This document shows positions 44,854 to 54,176 of a stretch of 64,000 nucleotides of DNA, one piece after another. The position numbers and the translations under genes were made by a program. A model generated the notes under the pieces. The model searched no databases and was not told where the DNA came from. It was given only the letters and a program-made list of their open reading frames with translations. Origin of the DNA: Streptomyces sp. Ag109_O5-1. GTDB taxonomy: Bacteria; Actinomycetota; Actinomycetes; Streptomycetales; Streptomycetaceae. Location of the stretch: contig NZ_RKQF01000001.1 in the NCBI RefSeq assembly GCF_003814875.1, forward strand, positions 4,154,001 through 4,218,000, given 5' to 3'. The number at the start of each line of letters is the position of its first letter. Within the stretch, counting starts at the first letter, position 1.

Positions 44854-45993
44854 TCAGGTAGGTGTCGGTGCCGTTGGCTGTGAAGGATTGAAGCCTTCGT
44901 CCGGACCTTCCGTCGCTTCCTTCGGCACCGTCGGCGGTGTGTAGCGGGTCAGCGGCCGGGCCTTCGGGTCCGGGCGTACCGCGCCCAGGATGGGGTTCGC
45001 CGCGATCGGGGAGACCTTGATCTTCGCGCCCGGGCGGGGGGCCTGGACCACTCTGCCCCCGCCCAGGTAGAGGGCCACGTGCGTGGCCTCGGGGAAGTAG
45101 ACGACCAGGTCACCGGGGCGCAGCTGGTTCAGGGGGACGTGCGGGAGGGCGGCCCACTGCTCCTGGCTGGTTCTCGGGATGGGGGTGCCGGCGTGGTCCC
45201 AGGCCTGTGAGGTCAGGCCCGAGCAGTCGTACGTCTTCGGGCCCGCCGCGCCCCACTCGTACGGCTTCCCCAGCTGCTGCACCGCGTAGCGCACCGCGCG
45301 GTCGCCCTCCTGGGAGGGGGGTGGCGTGGTGGCGCTCAGGGAGCCGGAGGTCGTGAGTCTGCGCTGGGCGTCCGCCGTCCGGTTCTGCTCCAGGGCGGCC
45401 AGGGCGGTGAGCTGGTCGGGGGTGAGGGCGGCCAGCATCCGTTCCACCTCGGAGAGACGGGCCCGGACCTCGTCGCGTTGCTTCTTCTCGGCGTCGGCGA
45501 GGGCGAGCCGGGTGTCGAACGCCTTGCGGGCCTTCCGGGCCAGGTCCGCCTGTTTCCGCTCGTCCCCCGCCAGCCGGCCCACCGTCCTGGCCCGCTCGCG
45601 CGCCAGCTCGCCGATGACATGGCCCTCGTCGAGCGCGTGCTGCGGGTCACGGGCGAGGAGCAGACGGATGTACGGGGAGATCCCGCTGGTGCTCTGGTAC
45701 TGCTGCCGGGCCAGCCGGCCCGCCTCGGCCCTGCTGCTGTGCAGGGAGCGCCGAGCGAGGGCCAGCTCGTCGTCCAGCCGGGTCACCTCGGCGCGCTGCC
45801 GCTGCAGCCGCTCCTCGGTCGCGTTGTAGGTCTCGGTGGCCTGTTCGGCCTGCCGGTACAGCTGCTGAAGGTCCGTCAGCAGCTCGGCGACGGGCCGTTG
45901 CGGCTCGGGCACGGCGAGCGCGGGTACGGGCGCGAGGACCGCCTGGGCCGCCACGGCGGCCGTACAGGCCAGACGCAGAAACCTCGCTGACAC
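44854..45993 (-). CDS. NlpC/P60 cell-wall hydrolase
   Basis: The 379-residue protein starts at a GTG behind a near-perfect GGAGGTGAT site. A signal peptide (1-28) is followed by a long coiled-coil region (about 35-210, LLTDLQQLYRQAEQATETYN...) and a C-terminal NlpC/P60 domain with Cys257 in YDCSGL, His305 in ATHVALYLG and GDLVVYF between. It cleaves D-Glu/DAP-type bonds in peptidoglycan outside the cell. Coiled-coil-fused relatives (RipA-like, SwlA-like) act in growth and spore wall remodelling and are usually kept inactive by the coiled coil. Confidence 0.93.
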   Translation of the reverse strand: MSARFLRLACTAAVAAQAVLAPVPALAVPEPQRPVAELLTDLQQLYRQAEQATETYNATEERLQRQRAEVTRLDDELALARRSLHSSRAEAGRLARQQYQSTSGISPYIRLLLARDPQHALDEGHVIGELARERARTVGRLAGDERKQADLARKARKAFDTRLALADAEKKQRDEVRARLSEVERMLAALTPDQLTALAALEQNRTADAQRRLTTSGSLSATTPPPSQEGDRAVRYAVQQLGKPYEWGAAGPKTYDCSGLTSQAWDHAGTPIPRTSQEQWAALPHVPLNQLRPGDLVVYFPEATHVALYLGGGRVVQAPRPGAKIKVSPIAANPILGAVRPDPKARPLTRYTPPTVPKEATEGPDEGFNPSQPTAPTPT

Positions 45994-46108
45994 GTCATCA
46001 CCTCCGATGCGGAACGGTCTCTCCGTTCGGCATCGAATAATCAGACGTGATAATCAGACATGTCCGCTCGGTTCGCGCGGCGAGTGTGGGCGGTTCGGCG
46101 TACGTCTG

Positions 46109-46414
46109 TCACCCGTCGGTGGCATCCGGCTTCGACCACGGCCACTTCGGCCGACCGCCGCCGCTGCCGCCCCTGCCCGTCGGGTCGTACTCGTACTTCC
46201 AGCCCTGGGGCACGCCCAGACGCCTGCTGTGCCCCCGGGGCACACGGCGGTAGACCAGGACCGTGGGCTTGCCGCCGGCCGGATCGGGGACGGGGATGCG
46301 GTACGTCTTCGGGGGGTGGCCGGTCATGCCGAGCAGCACGGGGAGCACACGGCCGTCCATGGGGCCGCCCTCGAAGGGGGTGTCCTGACTCTTCACGGCA
46401 CCAGTCTCAGCCAT
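46109..46414 (-). CDS. Small conserved hypothetical protein
   Basis: The 101-residue protein (MAETGAVKSQDTPFEGGPMDGRVLPV...) contains KTYRIPVPDPAGGKPTVLVYRRVPRG, then a Gly/Pro-rich tail GWKYEYDPTGRGGSGGG. It is a recurrent small Streptomyces family with no assigned function. It overlaps the end of the TetR gene by 8 bases and is probably its co-transcribed partner. Confidence 0.75.
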   Translation of the reverse strand: MAETGAVKSQDTPFEGGPMDGRVLPVLLGMTGHPPKTYRIPVPDPAGGKPTVLVYRRVPRGHSRRLGVPQGWKYEYDPTGRGGSGGGRPKWPWSKPDATDG

Positions 46415-47060
46415 CCGCCGCGAGGGCGTCGACGAGGGCGGCCGTCTGCGGGTCGCGGCGCGCGGTCACGCTCAGTGCGGCGGCGAACTGTTCCACCAGC
46501 CAGTCCCGCAGTTCGTCGACGGGCGGCTGTTTGTCCTCGTCGAGCCAGATGAGGGAGGCCGCCTCGACGGCCGTGATCCACATACGGACGGTCATCCGCA
46601 GCCGGGGCCCGGGGTCGGCGATGTCGAGGTGGCTGAGAATGTGCTGCGCGGCGGCCCGGCGTACGCCGTCCACGATCGCCGTCGTCCGCGAGGTCTCCAC
46701 CACGCTGCCGCCCTGCAGCAGGGCGCTGAAGCCGGCGTCGTGCTGATCGACGAAGGCGAGGTAGCGGTCGAGGGCACGGGAGAGCCGGGGCAGCAGGGAG
46801 CCCTCGCGGGGCTCGTCGAAGCAGTGCTCCAGCTCCTCGGCGGCGGACCGGAGCGCGGCCTCGTAGAGCTGCTGCTTGCCGCCCGGGAAGTACCGGTAGA
46901 CCAGGGGCCGGGAGACCCCGGCCGCCTCCGCCACGTCGTCGAGGGAGACGTCCTCGGGCGCGCGGTGCGCGAAGAGGGACAGGGCCGCGTCGAGCAGCTG
47001 GCTGCGCCGCTCCTCGACGGACAGCCTGCGGTAGGCGGGGGTGGCGGCCTGGGGGGTCAT
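46407..47060 (-). CDS. TetR-family regulator
   Basis: The 217-residue protein has a TetR helix-turn-helix at about residues 38-65 (DVSLDDVAEAAGVSRPLVYRYFPGGKQQL) and a C-terminal ligand domain with YLAFVDQHDAGFSALLQGGSVVETS, typical of regulators near AurF/fatty-acid genes. No target operator is obvious. The small gene 46109 overlaps its 3' end. Its promoter lies upstream near 47080. Confidence 0.88.
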   Translation of the reverse strand: MTPQAATPAYRRLSVEERRSQLLDAALSLFAHRAPEDVSLDDVAEAAGVSRPLVYRYFPGGKQQLYEAALRSAAEELEHCFDEPREGSLLPRLSRALDRYLAFVDQHDAGFSALLQGGSVVETSRTTAIVDGVRRAAAQHILSHLDIADPGPRLRMTVRMWITAVEAASLIWLDEDKQPPVDELRDWLVEQFAAALSVTARRDPQTAALVDALAADG

Positions 47061-47123
47061 GGGCTCAGCGTATGCGCTCCGCCGGGGGCCGGGCGATGGC
47101 CGTCGGCCGGGTGCGGCGCCGTC

Positions 47124-47228
47124 GGGGCTGGTCGCGCAGTTCCCCGCGCCCCTGACGGCAACGCGCCCCCGAAGGGGCGCTGGGGGTACCCCCGGCCGAA
47201 GGCCGGGGGAGGAACTGCGCGAGCAACC
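47124..47228. repeat. Composite dispersed repeat
   Basis: The plus-strand element GGGGCTGGTCGCGCAGTTCC...GCGCCCCTGA (47124-47155) is followed by the same element inverted (GGAACTGCGCGAGCAACC ends near 47228), with a GCGCCCC/GGGGCGC and a CCCCCGGCC/GGCCGGGGG hairpin between. Relatives lie at 35157, 40676 and 44755. Confidence 0.6.
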
Positions 47229-47259
47229 ACCACGAACCCGCGGCCGAAAACCGGCCTGC

Positions 47260-47317
47260 TCAGGCAGCGCCTGCCACCGAGGCCAGGTACGCCGCCGTCT
47301 TCTCCGGCTCAGAGAAG
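47260..47317 (-). pseudogene. Displaced 3' end of monooxygenase gene (att)
   Basis: Read on the minus strand, these bases encode SEPEKTAAYLASVAGAA and a stop, the same tail as the StyA-like gene ending at 59361 (YEPEKTAAYLASVAGA) but with different third-codon bases. The block 47276-47317 matches 59374-59415 at 37 of 42 positions, including a 15-bp identical core (47297-47311). It is the original gene end, cut off when the element integrated. Confidence 0.8.
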
Positions 47318-47385
47318 CAAGACGACGGCCCCGTAAGGCCTCTACCAGCGGTTTCTACCGAACTGGTCGGGCCGTACAGGGCCGT

Positions 47386-47404
47386 GGGCCGTCTGTGGGC
47401 CGTC
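47386..47404 (+). repeat. Integrase arm-site repeat, left
   Basis: This 19-bp sequence (GGGCCGTCTGTGGGCCGTC) recurs exactly and in the same direction at 59277-59295 near the other end of the element. An extra GGGCCGT lies just before it. Paired internal repeats near both att sites are typical arm-binding sites for a tyrosine integrase. Confidence 0.6.
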
Positions 47405-48116
47405 AGACAGAACGTGGGGCCTTGGCGTAGACCGTCGCGATGGCCGTGCGGGTCCGCTCCTGGCTACTCGGCATGAGGTGAGCGTAGATCCGCAGCGTCA
47501 AGGCAGCGTTGCTGTGGCCGAGGTACTCACTGACAGCCTTGATGCTCTCCCCGCCGTCCAGGAGCGCGGACGCGTAGAAGTGGCGCAGCGCGTGCATGCC
47601 GTGCTCGCGAGCCGCCGCGTAACCGGCCGCCTTGGTCTCCGGCTCCGGGATGACGCCAGCCGCGACGAGCGCCGGCTTCCACGACTCCTCGTTCAGGGAG
47701 GTGCGCCATACGTGGTTGCCGCCGACCGCCATGAAAACGAGCCGCCGGGTGACCTTCGGTCCATCGGGCGTCTTCCAGGGCAGCGTGATCTCAACCGGCG
47801 GGAACTGCTTCATATGGGCCCTGAGTGCATCGGCCACGGGGCCGGGAAGCGGTACGTCCCTGGTCTTGCCGCCCTTGGGCAGCGCGAACACGGGCTTACT
47901 ACGGCTGAGTTTGAGCTGCTGAACCACGTGCAGCGTGTCGGATTCGAAGTCGATCGCATCCGCGGCGATCCCAAGGATCTCCCCATGGCGCATGCCGCAG
48001 CCGGCGCCCAGGTCGACCATGGCTCGGTACCGTTCCGGCATAGCAGTCTGCACGGCGAACACCCGCTCAACCGACCAGGGCACCACGCGCTTCGGATCCA
48101 GCGTCGGGGGCTTCAC
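47403..48116 (-). CDS. int: Element integrase, catalytic half (split)
   Basis: This 237-residue frame carries the catalytic domain of an AICE tyrosine integrase: Arg43 in GCGMRHGEI, the HALRH box (His175, Arg178), His201 in YLGHSN and the nucleophile Tyr211 in RIYAHLM. It begins at a GTG overlapping the stop of the N-terminal half (48113). The correct continuation NLPRNPVSARSVKPPTLDP lies in this frame upstream of the GTG, which shows that a one-base loss near GATGGAACC (about 48150) split one gene. The two halves might still be made by coupled re-initiation, but the integrase is more likely disabled. It would act on the att core at 47297/59395. Confidence 0.85.
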   Translation of the reverse strand: MKPPTLDPKRVVPWSVERVFAVQTAMPERYRAMVDLGAGCGMRHGEILGIAADAIDFESDTLHVVQQLKLSRSKPVFALPKGGKTRDVPLPGPVADALRAHMKQFPPVEITLPWKTPDGPKVTRRLVFMAVGGNHVWRTSLNEESWKPALVAAGVIPEPETKAAGYAAAREHGMHALRHFYASALLDGGESIKAVSEYLGHSNAALTLRIYAHLMPSSQERTRTAIATVYAKAPRSV

Positions 48117-48640
48117 TGATCGCGCGGAGACCGGATTCCGGGGCAGGTTCCATCGTCAACGGCGGCGCTCAGGGCCGCCCGTACGTTGGCGTAGATGATC
48201 CGGCCGTACGAGCCGGGCACGCTGCCTTCGAGCACCGCCACCCACTCCCGGATGTGCTCCGGCTTGAACGACCCGAGCGGGCGGGAACCGATGTGTGGGA
48301 AAGCGTGCAGCCGGAGTTGGGAGTTCATGGACTCGATCGTGTTCGGGTCAGCCCCGAGGGTCGTGAGCCACTTCTCCGTGTACTCCTGGAACGTCACCTT
48401 GGCCGCAGTCGGGTCCACGTAGTGACCGGTCGCCATGTCCGCCTCGATACGGCTCAGCCACTGCTCAGCCTCCCGCTTCTTGCGATCGGGGAAGCTCTTG
48501 GACTTCTCGGTGCCATCGGGGCCGACGTACCGGGCCCGGTAGCGCATGCCGGTGCCGTAGCGCTCGGTCTTGACCTTGGCCGGCTTGCCGCTCGGTCCCG
48601 CTTCGGTCTTGTACCAGCGGTCTTGGATGTGTCCGGCCAT
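48113..48640 (-). CDS. int: Element integrase, N-terminal half (split)
   Basis: The 175-residue frame holds the arm-binding and core-binding domains: MRYRARYVGPDGTEKSKSFPDRKKREAEQWLS, then VTFQEYTEKWLTTLGADPNTIESMNSQL and YANVRAALSAAVDDG. It then leaves the family pattern and stops after GTCPGIRSPRDQ because of a frame change; the true sequel is in the next frame (see the catalytic half). Its ATG at 48640 overlaps the stop of the excisionase gene, so xis and int are one unit. Confidence 0.85.
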   Translation of the reverse strand: MAGHIQDRWYKTEAGPSGKPAKVKTERYGTGMRYRARYVGPDGTEKSKSFPDRKKREAEQWLSRIEADMATGHYVDPTAAKVTFQEYTEKWLTTLGADPNTIESMNSQLRLHAFPHIGSRPLGSFKPEHIREWVAVLEGSVPGSYGRIIYANVRAALSAAVDDGTCPGIRSPRDQ

Positions 48641-48833
48641 CAGGCGGCCCCTTCCATGAGGGACGCGACCCAGGCCCGTACGTCGTCGGGGTCGAACCGC
48701 AGGTACCGGCCGACGCGGAAGCCTCGCGGTCCGATGCCCTTACGGCGCCACTGGTAGACCGTCTCGACACTGGGCAGGCGCAGCAGCGTCACGAGGTCTT
48801 CCGGAGTCAGGTACTGCGGCGGCAGAGCAAGCT

Positions 48834-48837
<4 letters not shown>
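48640..48837 (-). CDS. xis: Excisionase (MerR-like HTH)
   Basis: The 65-residue protein is a typical AICE excisionase: YLTPEDLVTLLRLPSVETVYQWRRKGIGPRGFRVGRYLRFDPDDVRAWV is a winged helix-turn-helix with an R-Y-x-x-x-D-V-x-x-W ending. It bends DNA at the att arms to direct the integrase towards excision. Its stop overlaps the start of int, and its start overlaps the end of repSA by 4 bases, as in pSAM2. Confidence 0.92.
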
Positions 48838-50267
<1,430 letters not shown>

Positions 50268-50271
50268 GCGC

Positions 50272-50481
50272 TCACCGGCCCTTCCGGTGGGCGACGCCGT
50301 GGTTGGCGGTCCAGTCGTTGACCAGGGCCTTGACGTCGTCGTCGCCGTTGGCGTGGTCCTCGGCACCGCAGCCGCCGCACAGGTAGTCGCCCTGCGAGCG
50401 GCTGTAGCGGGTACCGCCCTTCACACGCAGGCCGGGAAAGTCTTCGGTCGGGCGTAGGTCACTGGGGAGCTTGGGAGGCAT
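50272..50481 (-). CDS. Small AICE protein with CxxC
   Basis: The 69-residue protein from the ATG at 50481 (GGGAGGTGAT site) contains GGTRYSRSQGDYLCGGCGAEDHANGDDDVKALVNDW. The CGGC pair may bind zinc. Small proteins at this place, between spread genes and repSA, are conserved in AICEs but uncharacterised. The stop lies 4 bases before the RepSA start, so translation is coupled. Confidence 0.7.
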   Translation of the reverse strand: MPPKLPSDLRPTEDFPGLRVKGGTRYSRSQGDYLCGGCGAEDHANGDDDVKALVNDWTANHGVAHRKGR

Positions 50482-50486
50482 GCCGA

Positions 50487-50669
50487 TCACCTCCCGGTCC
50501 GGATCAGCGCGGCGGCGGGGGCGGTGGTGCCGGTGCCGTGGCAGGCTCGGCAGTCGACGGCGAGGGTGGTGCGGGTGCCGTCCGGGTTGCGGGTGCCGGT
50601 GGTGATGGCGGCGCTGGCGAAGCCGTCGCAGTCGTGGCAGACGCGCGGGCTCGGGGTGTTCCGGGGCAT
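50487..50669 (-). CDS. Small DnaJ-like zinc-knuckle protein
   Basis: The 60-residue protein has two Cys pairs, CHDCDGF near residue 11 and CRACHGTG near 40, the CxxCxG pattern of DnaJ-type zinc fingers. It probably binds zinc and perhaps partner proteins. It lies in the AICE operon close to the next gene, with no separate promoter visible. Confidence 0.65.
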   Translation of the reverse strand: MPRNTPSPRVCHDCDGFASAAITTGTRNPDGTRTTLAVDCRACHGTGTTAPAAALIRTGR

Positions 50670-50763
50670 GATGGGGCTTCCCTTTCGGGTCCGTTGGATC
50701 AGGAAGTGGGTTGAGGCGCCCGGAGCGGCGGAAGTTTGGCGACCGAGGCCGCTCCGGGGGCCG

Positions 50764-51072
50764 TTAGCGCTGGTTGAGGTCCTTCAGCAGCGACTTGAGG
50801 ACGACCGCCACCAGCGCCACCGAGACGGCGGTGATGGCAACGGCGAGGAGCATGGAGACCAAGACCGCGCCGACGACCAGGACCACGGCGCCACCGCCAG
50901 CGGCGAGAGCGAGCGCAGAGCCCGGGGTGAGCTGAACCGTCGGCCGGGCCGGAGCCGCGGGCGCGACCGGAGCCGGGGCAGGCGCGGCCGAGACGACGGG
51001 CGCCGGGGCGGAGGTCTGGGGCGCGGTGGGCGCCGGGGCCGTGTCCGGGGTGGGGTACTTCGGGGTGAACAT
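50764..51072 (-). CDS. Spread protein SpdB-type, membrane
   Basis: From the ATG at 51072 (AAGGGAG site) the protein has 102 residues: a Pro/Ala/Thr-rich N-terminal half (about 1-55) and two adjoining hydrophobic helices (about 62-95, LALAAGGGAVVLVVGAVLVSMLLAVAITAVSVALVAVVL shortened here by listing only its character). It looks like an SpdB-type membrane protein that helps the element pass between hyphal compartments after transfer. No catalytic motif is present. Confidence 0.75.
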   Translation of the reverse strand: MFTPKYPTPDTAPAPTAPQTSAPAPVVSAAPAPAPVAPAAPARPTVQLTPGSALALAAGGGAVVLVVGAVLVSMLLAVAITAVSVALVAVVLKSLLKDLNQR

Positions 51073-51086
51073 CAGCGGATCTCCCT

Positions 51087-51275
51087 TCAGGTTCGGGTGC
51101 AGGTGTGGGTCCGGGCGGCGAGTTCGGCGGCCGCTCGGTCGAAGTACTCGTTCGAGACACCGCACTTGGGGGCGGTGCAGGCGGCGATGTGCTTGGTCTG
51201 GCCACGGCCGTTGTTGAACGTGGCGACCCTGACCGGCCCGATACGGATCACGTCGTAAAAGCGGTTCGGGCGCAC
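51087..51275 (-). CDS. Mobile element transfer protein (SpdA-like)
   Basis: The 62-residue protein starts at a GTG (AAGGGGG site) and reads MRPNRFYDVIRIGPVRVATF, then HIAACTAPKCGVSNEYFDRAAAELAART. This matches the short mobile-element transfer protein found next to spdB in pSAM2-like elements. It has a Cys pair (ACTAPKC) and another Cys near the end, possibly a zinc site. Its role is in intramycelial spread by association. Confidence 0.8.
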   Translation of the reverse strand: MRPNRFYDVIRIGPVRVATFNNGRGQTKHIAACTAPKCGVSNEYFDRAAAELAARTHTCTRT

Positions 51276-51294
51276 GGTGGAACCCCCTTTCCTG

Positions 51295-51939
51295 TCAGGC
51301 GAGTTGGGCGACGATGGCGAGTGCGAGATCTTCCGGCAGACCGAGGCGGGCGCGCAGGGTGGCCGCGTCGATGTCGGCTCCGGTGCGGGCGCGGTGGTCG
51401 GTAGCGACCTTGCGGGCGTGGTCGATCAGCGCCGGGGGCACGCTGGCAGCGGCTTTCGGCAGGGCCGGGGCAGGCCCCGGCTCGGGAATCTCCGAAACGG
51501 CTTCGGGTGTCTCGGGGCGGTCGACCGCGACCACCGGACGCGGCTCCGGGGCCGGTACGGAAGAGGGCTCCGGGGTGTGGTCGGTGTGCTGGTGGGCGAG
51601 GAGAGTGCCGCCGAGGAACGCCAGGGCAGGCCAGCCAGCGACACCGAGGCGGAGCAGGGCGGGCGGGTGGTTCATGTCGAGGAAACCGGCCGTGGCGATG
51701 TTCGCGCCAAGCGAGGCGACCAGGGCGACCACGAACCAGCACCAGGCCAGCCGGGACCGCTGAGCCCGCAGCCGTCGCCACGCGGCGGCCAGCAGCAGGT
51801 CAACACTGACCGGGTAGGCCCAGGCCTTCCATCCGGTCTGTCCGGCGGCTTGGGCAAGGTCGTGCAGGTGGGCGAAGGACAACGCCCCCGCGATCACAGC
51901 CTGAACCAGCACGGCGTCCGGACGGATCGAGAGCTTCAT
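51295..51939 (-). CDS. DUF2637-type spread membrane protein
   Basis: The 214-residue protein has four hydrophobic helices in its first half (from VLVQAVIAGALSFAHLHDLA to PALAFLGGTLLAH), the DUF2637 pattern of AICE spread proteins, and a cytoplasmic C-terminal part ending in IDAATLRARLGLPEDLALAIVAQLA, a helix-turn-helix-like segment. It is likely a membrane partner of TraB in conjugative spread. It is in the same operon as the other spd genes. Confidence 0.8.
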   Translation of the reverse strand: MKLSIRPDAVLVQAVIAGALSFAHLHDLAQAAGQTGWKAWAYPVSVDLLLAAAWRRLRAQRSRLAWCWFVVALVASLGANIATAGFLDMNHPPALLRLGVAGWPALAFLGGTLLAHQHTDHTPEPSSVPAPEPRPVVAVDRPETPEAVSEIPEPGPAPALPKAAASVPPALIDHARKVATDHRARTGADIDAATLRARLGLPEDLALAIVAQLA

Positions 51940-51978
51940 GTCTTCACCTCCTTCAGGGCGTTGGAGCAGGTCAGAGGA

Positions 51979-52209
51979 CTAGTCGGCGGGGGCTTCGCCT
52001 GAGCCGAGGCAGTTCAGGCAGAACCCGGTCTGCCGGCCGACCGTGCGGCGCTTGCGGCCGACCTGGACCGTGCGCGAGACCTCACCCGAGCCCTTACAGA
52101 CCGGGCATGGGGCGGGCTTCGGCTCCGGGGACGGGGTGGTCTTCGGCGCGGCCACGTCAGCCGTCCAGGCGGGGGTAGGCGTGACCGGGCGGCGGGTAGG
52201 CGCCGGCAT
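51979..52209 (-). CDS. Zinc-knuckle AICE protein
   Basis: The 76-residue protein has two CxxCxGSGE knuckles, CPVCKGSGE and CLNCLGSGE, on either side of a basic hinge (QVGRKRRTVGRQ). This is the DnaJ-type zinc-binding layout and makes it the second such protein in the element. The N-terminal half is Pro/Thr-rich and disordered. It follows a 50-residue gene with a 14-base gap. Confidence 0.75.
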   Translation of the reverse strand: MPAPTRRPVTPTPAWTADVAAPKTTPSPEPKPAPCPVCKGSGEVSRTVQVGRKRRTVGRQTGFCLNCLGSGEAPAD

Positions 52210-52223
52210 CGGTCAGGGAGAAC

Positions 52224-52376
52224 TCAGCGGCCAGCGCTCCGGCCATCAGCCACGAAGGCGTCCCGCTCGGGGTGGCCGTTCACGTGGTCGACGAAGGCCT
52301 TGTACAGGAAGCCCAGCCGGTTGACGTCGTCGGCGATGACAGCCGGGTCGTGCTCGTGTTCCTGATCGGGGTTCAT
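52224..52376 (-). CDS. 50-residue AICE protein
   Basis: A short frame from the ATG at 52376 (AAGGGAAC site) reads MNPDQEHEHDPAVIADDVNR and continues LGFLYKAFVDHVNGHPERDAFVADG. It is a compact, acidic, helical protein with good coding character, located between traB and the zinc-knuckle gene in the same direction. I do not know the family. Confidence 0.6.
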   Translation of the reverse strand: MNPDQEHEHDPAVIADDVNRLGFLYKAFVDHVNGHPERDAFVADGRSAGR

Positions 52377-52458
52377 CGGTGTTCCCTTCCGGTTTTCGGC
52401 ATGGCGCGGGTAGGGACCTGGCGCGAAGCGGTCGCACCGACCGGAGAAAAGAGGGGGA

Positions 52459-53808
52459 TTACTCGCCGACCGGCAGGACTTCCACCAGCGGCGGATCCGT
52501 CGGCATCGGCGAGATCACGGTCTGGCCGACGGGGCGGAACGGGGCCAGGAACGGCAGGTCGGGGGTCAGGTGCGCGAACTGGCGGCAGACCGCCGCCGCC
52601 GCCTCGGCCGGGGTGACCTCGGGGGTGCGGATGCGGGACCAGTAGCCGGAGGCGTCGCCGGCCACCGCGACCCCGGGACGGTCCGCGCGGATCCCGGTCA
52701 CCGAGGCCACCGCGTCCGGGGCGACGTCGCCCAGGCCCATCTCAGCGGTCTGCTTGTCGTTGACGCGGTGCACCACGCGGCCGGTGAGCTGGGCGCGCAG
52801 GGCGGTTGCGCCCCTGCCTAGGTCGGAGCCGAAGCGCTGCCCGCAGACCTCCAGGTAGATCCCGATCGCGCGGGCCATCTGCCCCAGCCGTACCAGTTGC
52901 ATGACCGTGTGATCCCGGTCGGCTTCCTCCTTCTTGGAGGTCACCCAGAACAGCTCCGCCACCTCGTCTATAAGCACGACCAGCGGGACCGGCCGGACGT
53001 CGTCCGGGAGTTCCCACAGGTCGGAGACGCCGTAGAGGGCGAGCAGGTCGAAGCGGTCTTCCATCTCCTGCACCAGCGCGTCCACCAGGCGACCGGCAGT
53101 CTGCCGGTCGGTGGCCAAACCGGAGAGCCGCGGGGCATAGCGGGACTGCTCCACACCGCGCTTGCAGTCGATCCCCACCAGCCCGACCGGGAGCTGCGCC
53201 AGCCCCTTGATCAGGTTGCGCTGGAACATGGACTTACCGGACTGGTTCGCCCCCAGGGTCAAGGCCATGGGCTGCTGCCGGTAGTTCCGCTCGAAGACCC
53301 TGCCGTCCTCCCGCAGCGCCACCGGAACGACCAGGTCACGAGGCTTCGCCGCACGCGGCATCCGCACCCGACGGAGCACGTCGTAGCCCGTCATGCGCAG
53401 CTCTACGTATCCGGGCTTGGTCTCCGACACGGTCACCGAGTGCACGCCCCACGCGTGACGCAGACGCTCGGTCGCGGCGGCGATATCGGCGGGCTCCAGG
53501 CCGGCCGGGAGCCGGAGCGTGACCAGGAGACCGGTCGACGTCCCACGGACCCGACGAACCTTCGGCGGAGCCGGACGCACCTCGGCACGGGCCAGGTTGC
53601 GCTTGACGAAGGCGCGGAAGCCGGACGGCTGCACCGTCAGCCCGCACACCTCCATCGTGTCCCGGTAGGTCCAGGTGAACCGGCCCCAGGTGACCGGCAG
53701 ACCGACCAGCGACCAGTACACGCGAGGAGCGCGGACCTTCGCGTAGCCGAGCCCGCCAGCACCCGCAGCGACCGAGCCCAGCTCCAGCCAGGGCGTGACG
53801 TCGGTCAT
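52459..53808 (-). CDS. traB: TraB-type DNA translocase
   Basis: The 449-residue protein is an FtsK/SpoIIIE-like conjugation ATPase: Walker A GANQSGKS at 186-193, Walker B LVVLIDEVAEL at 276-286 and the GLVGIDCKRGVE strand between. The N-terminal 60 residues are hydrophobic-poor, with a possible short membrane region (GSVAAGAGGLGYA). TraB hexamers move double-stranded DNA to the recipient in AICEs. The SCO3933-type gene upstream is separated by only 2 bases. Confidence 0.93.
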   Translation of the reverse strand: MTDVTPWLELGSVAAGAGGLGYAKVRAPRVYWSLVGLPVTWGRFTWTYRDTMEVCGLTVQPSGFRAFVKRNLARAEVRPAPPKVRRVRGTSTGLLVTLRLPAGLEPADIAAATERLRHAWGVHSVTVSETKPGYVELRMTGYDVLRRVRMPRAAKPRDLVVPVALREDGRVFERNYRQQPMALTLGANQSGKSMFQRNLIKGLAQLPVGLVGIDCKRGVEQSRYAPRLSGLATDRQTAGRLVDALVQEMEDRFDLLALYGVSDLWELPDDVRPVPLVVLIDEVAELFWVTSKKEEADRDHTVMQLVRLGQMARAIGIYLEVCGQRFGSDLGRGATALRAQLTGRVVHRVNDKQTAEMGLGDVAPDAVASVTGIRADRPGVAVAGDASGYWSRIRTPEVTPAEAAAAVCRQFAHLTPDLPFLAPFRPVGQTVISPMPTDPPLVEVLPVGE

Positions 53809-53810
53809 GG

Positions 53811-54140
53811 TCAGACCGCCGAGGTGATCGCGACCGCGCGGAACGAGATCCCGTGCCGCTTCTGGCCGTTGAACTCGTTCTCCCAGTCACGAGCCTTCAG
53901 GCCGACGACCCGCACCGGCATGCCCGGCGCGAGACCCTCCGGGTAGCCCGTCTCCGGGATGGTCACCTGGTACAGGTTGCCCTCACCCTCGTCCGAGACC
54001 AGCAGGCCCACCGTCGACAGGCCCGCACCGGTCTCCCGGTCCATGGCTCGCTCACCGGTCTTCGCATTGGCCAGCTTCGGCGTCGGCGCGGTCGCCACGA
54101 ACACCACAGCGGACGACAGGTCGATCTTGAAAGACGGCAT
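53811..54140 (-). CDS. SCO3933-type AICE protein
   Basis: From the ATG at 54140 the protein has 109 residues (MPSFKIDLSSAVVFVATAPTPKL, LYQVTIPETGYPEGLAPGMPVRVVGLKARDWE). It belongs to a small beta-barrel, OB-like family placed just before traB in many AICEs (regulatory protein of the SCO3933 type). It is the first gene of the transfer operon and lies next to the GntR-type operator array, so it is likely expressed only when repression is lifted. Confidence 0.8.
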   Translation of the reverse strand: MPSFKIDLSSAVVFVATAPTPKLANAKTGERAMDRETGAGLSTVGLLVSDEGEGNLYQVTIPETGYPEGLAPGMPVRVVGLKARDWENEFNGQKRHGISFRAVAITSAV

Positions 54141-54176
54141 CAGCACATCCCTCGTTCTGGGAGGCCGCCCTACGCG

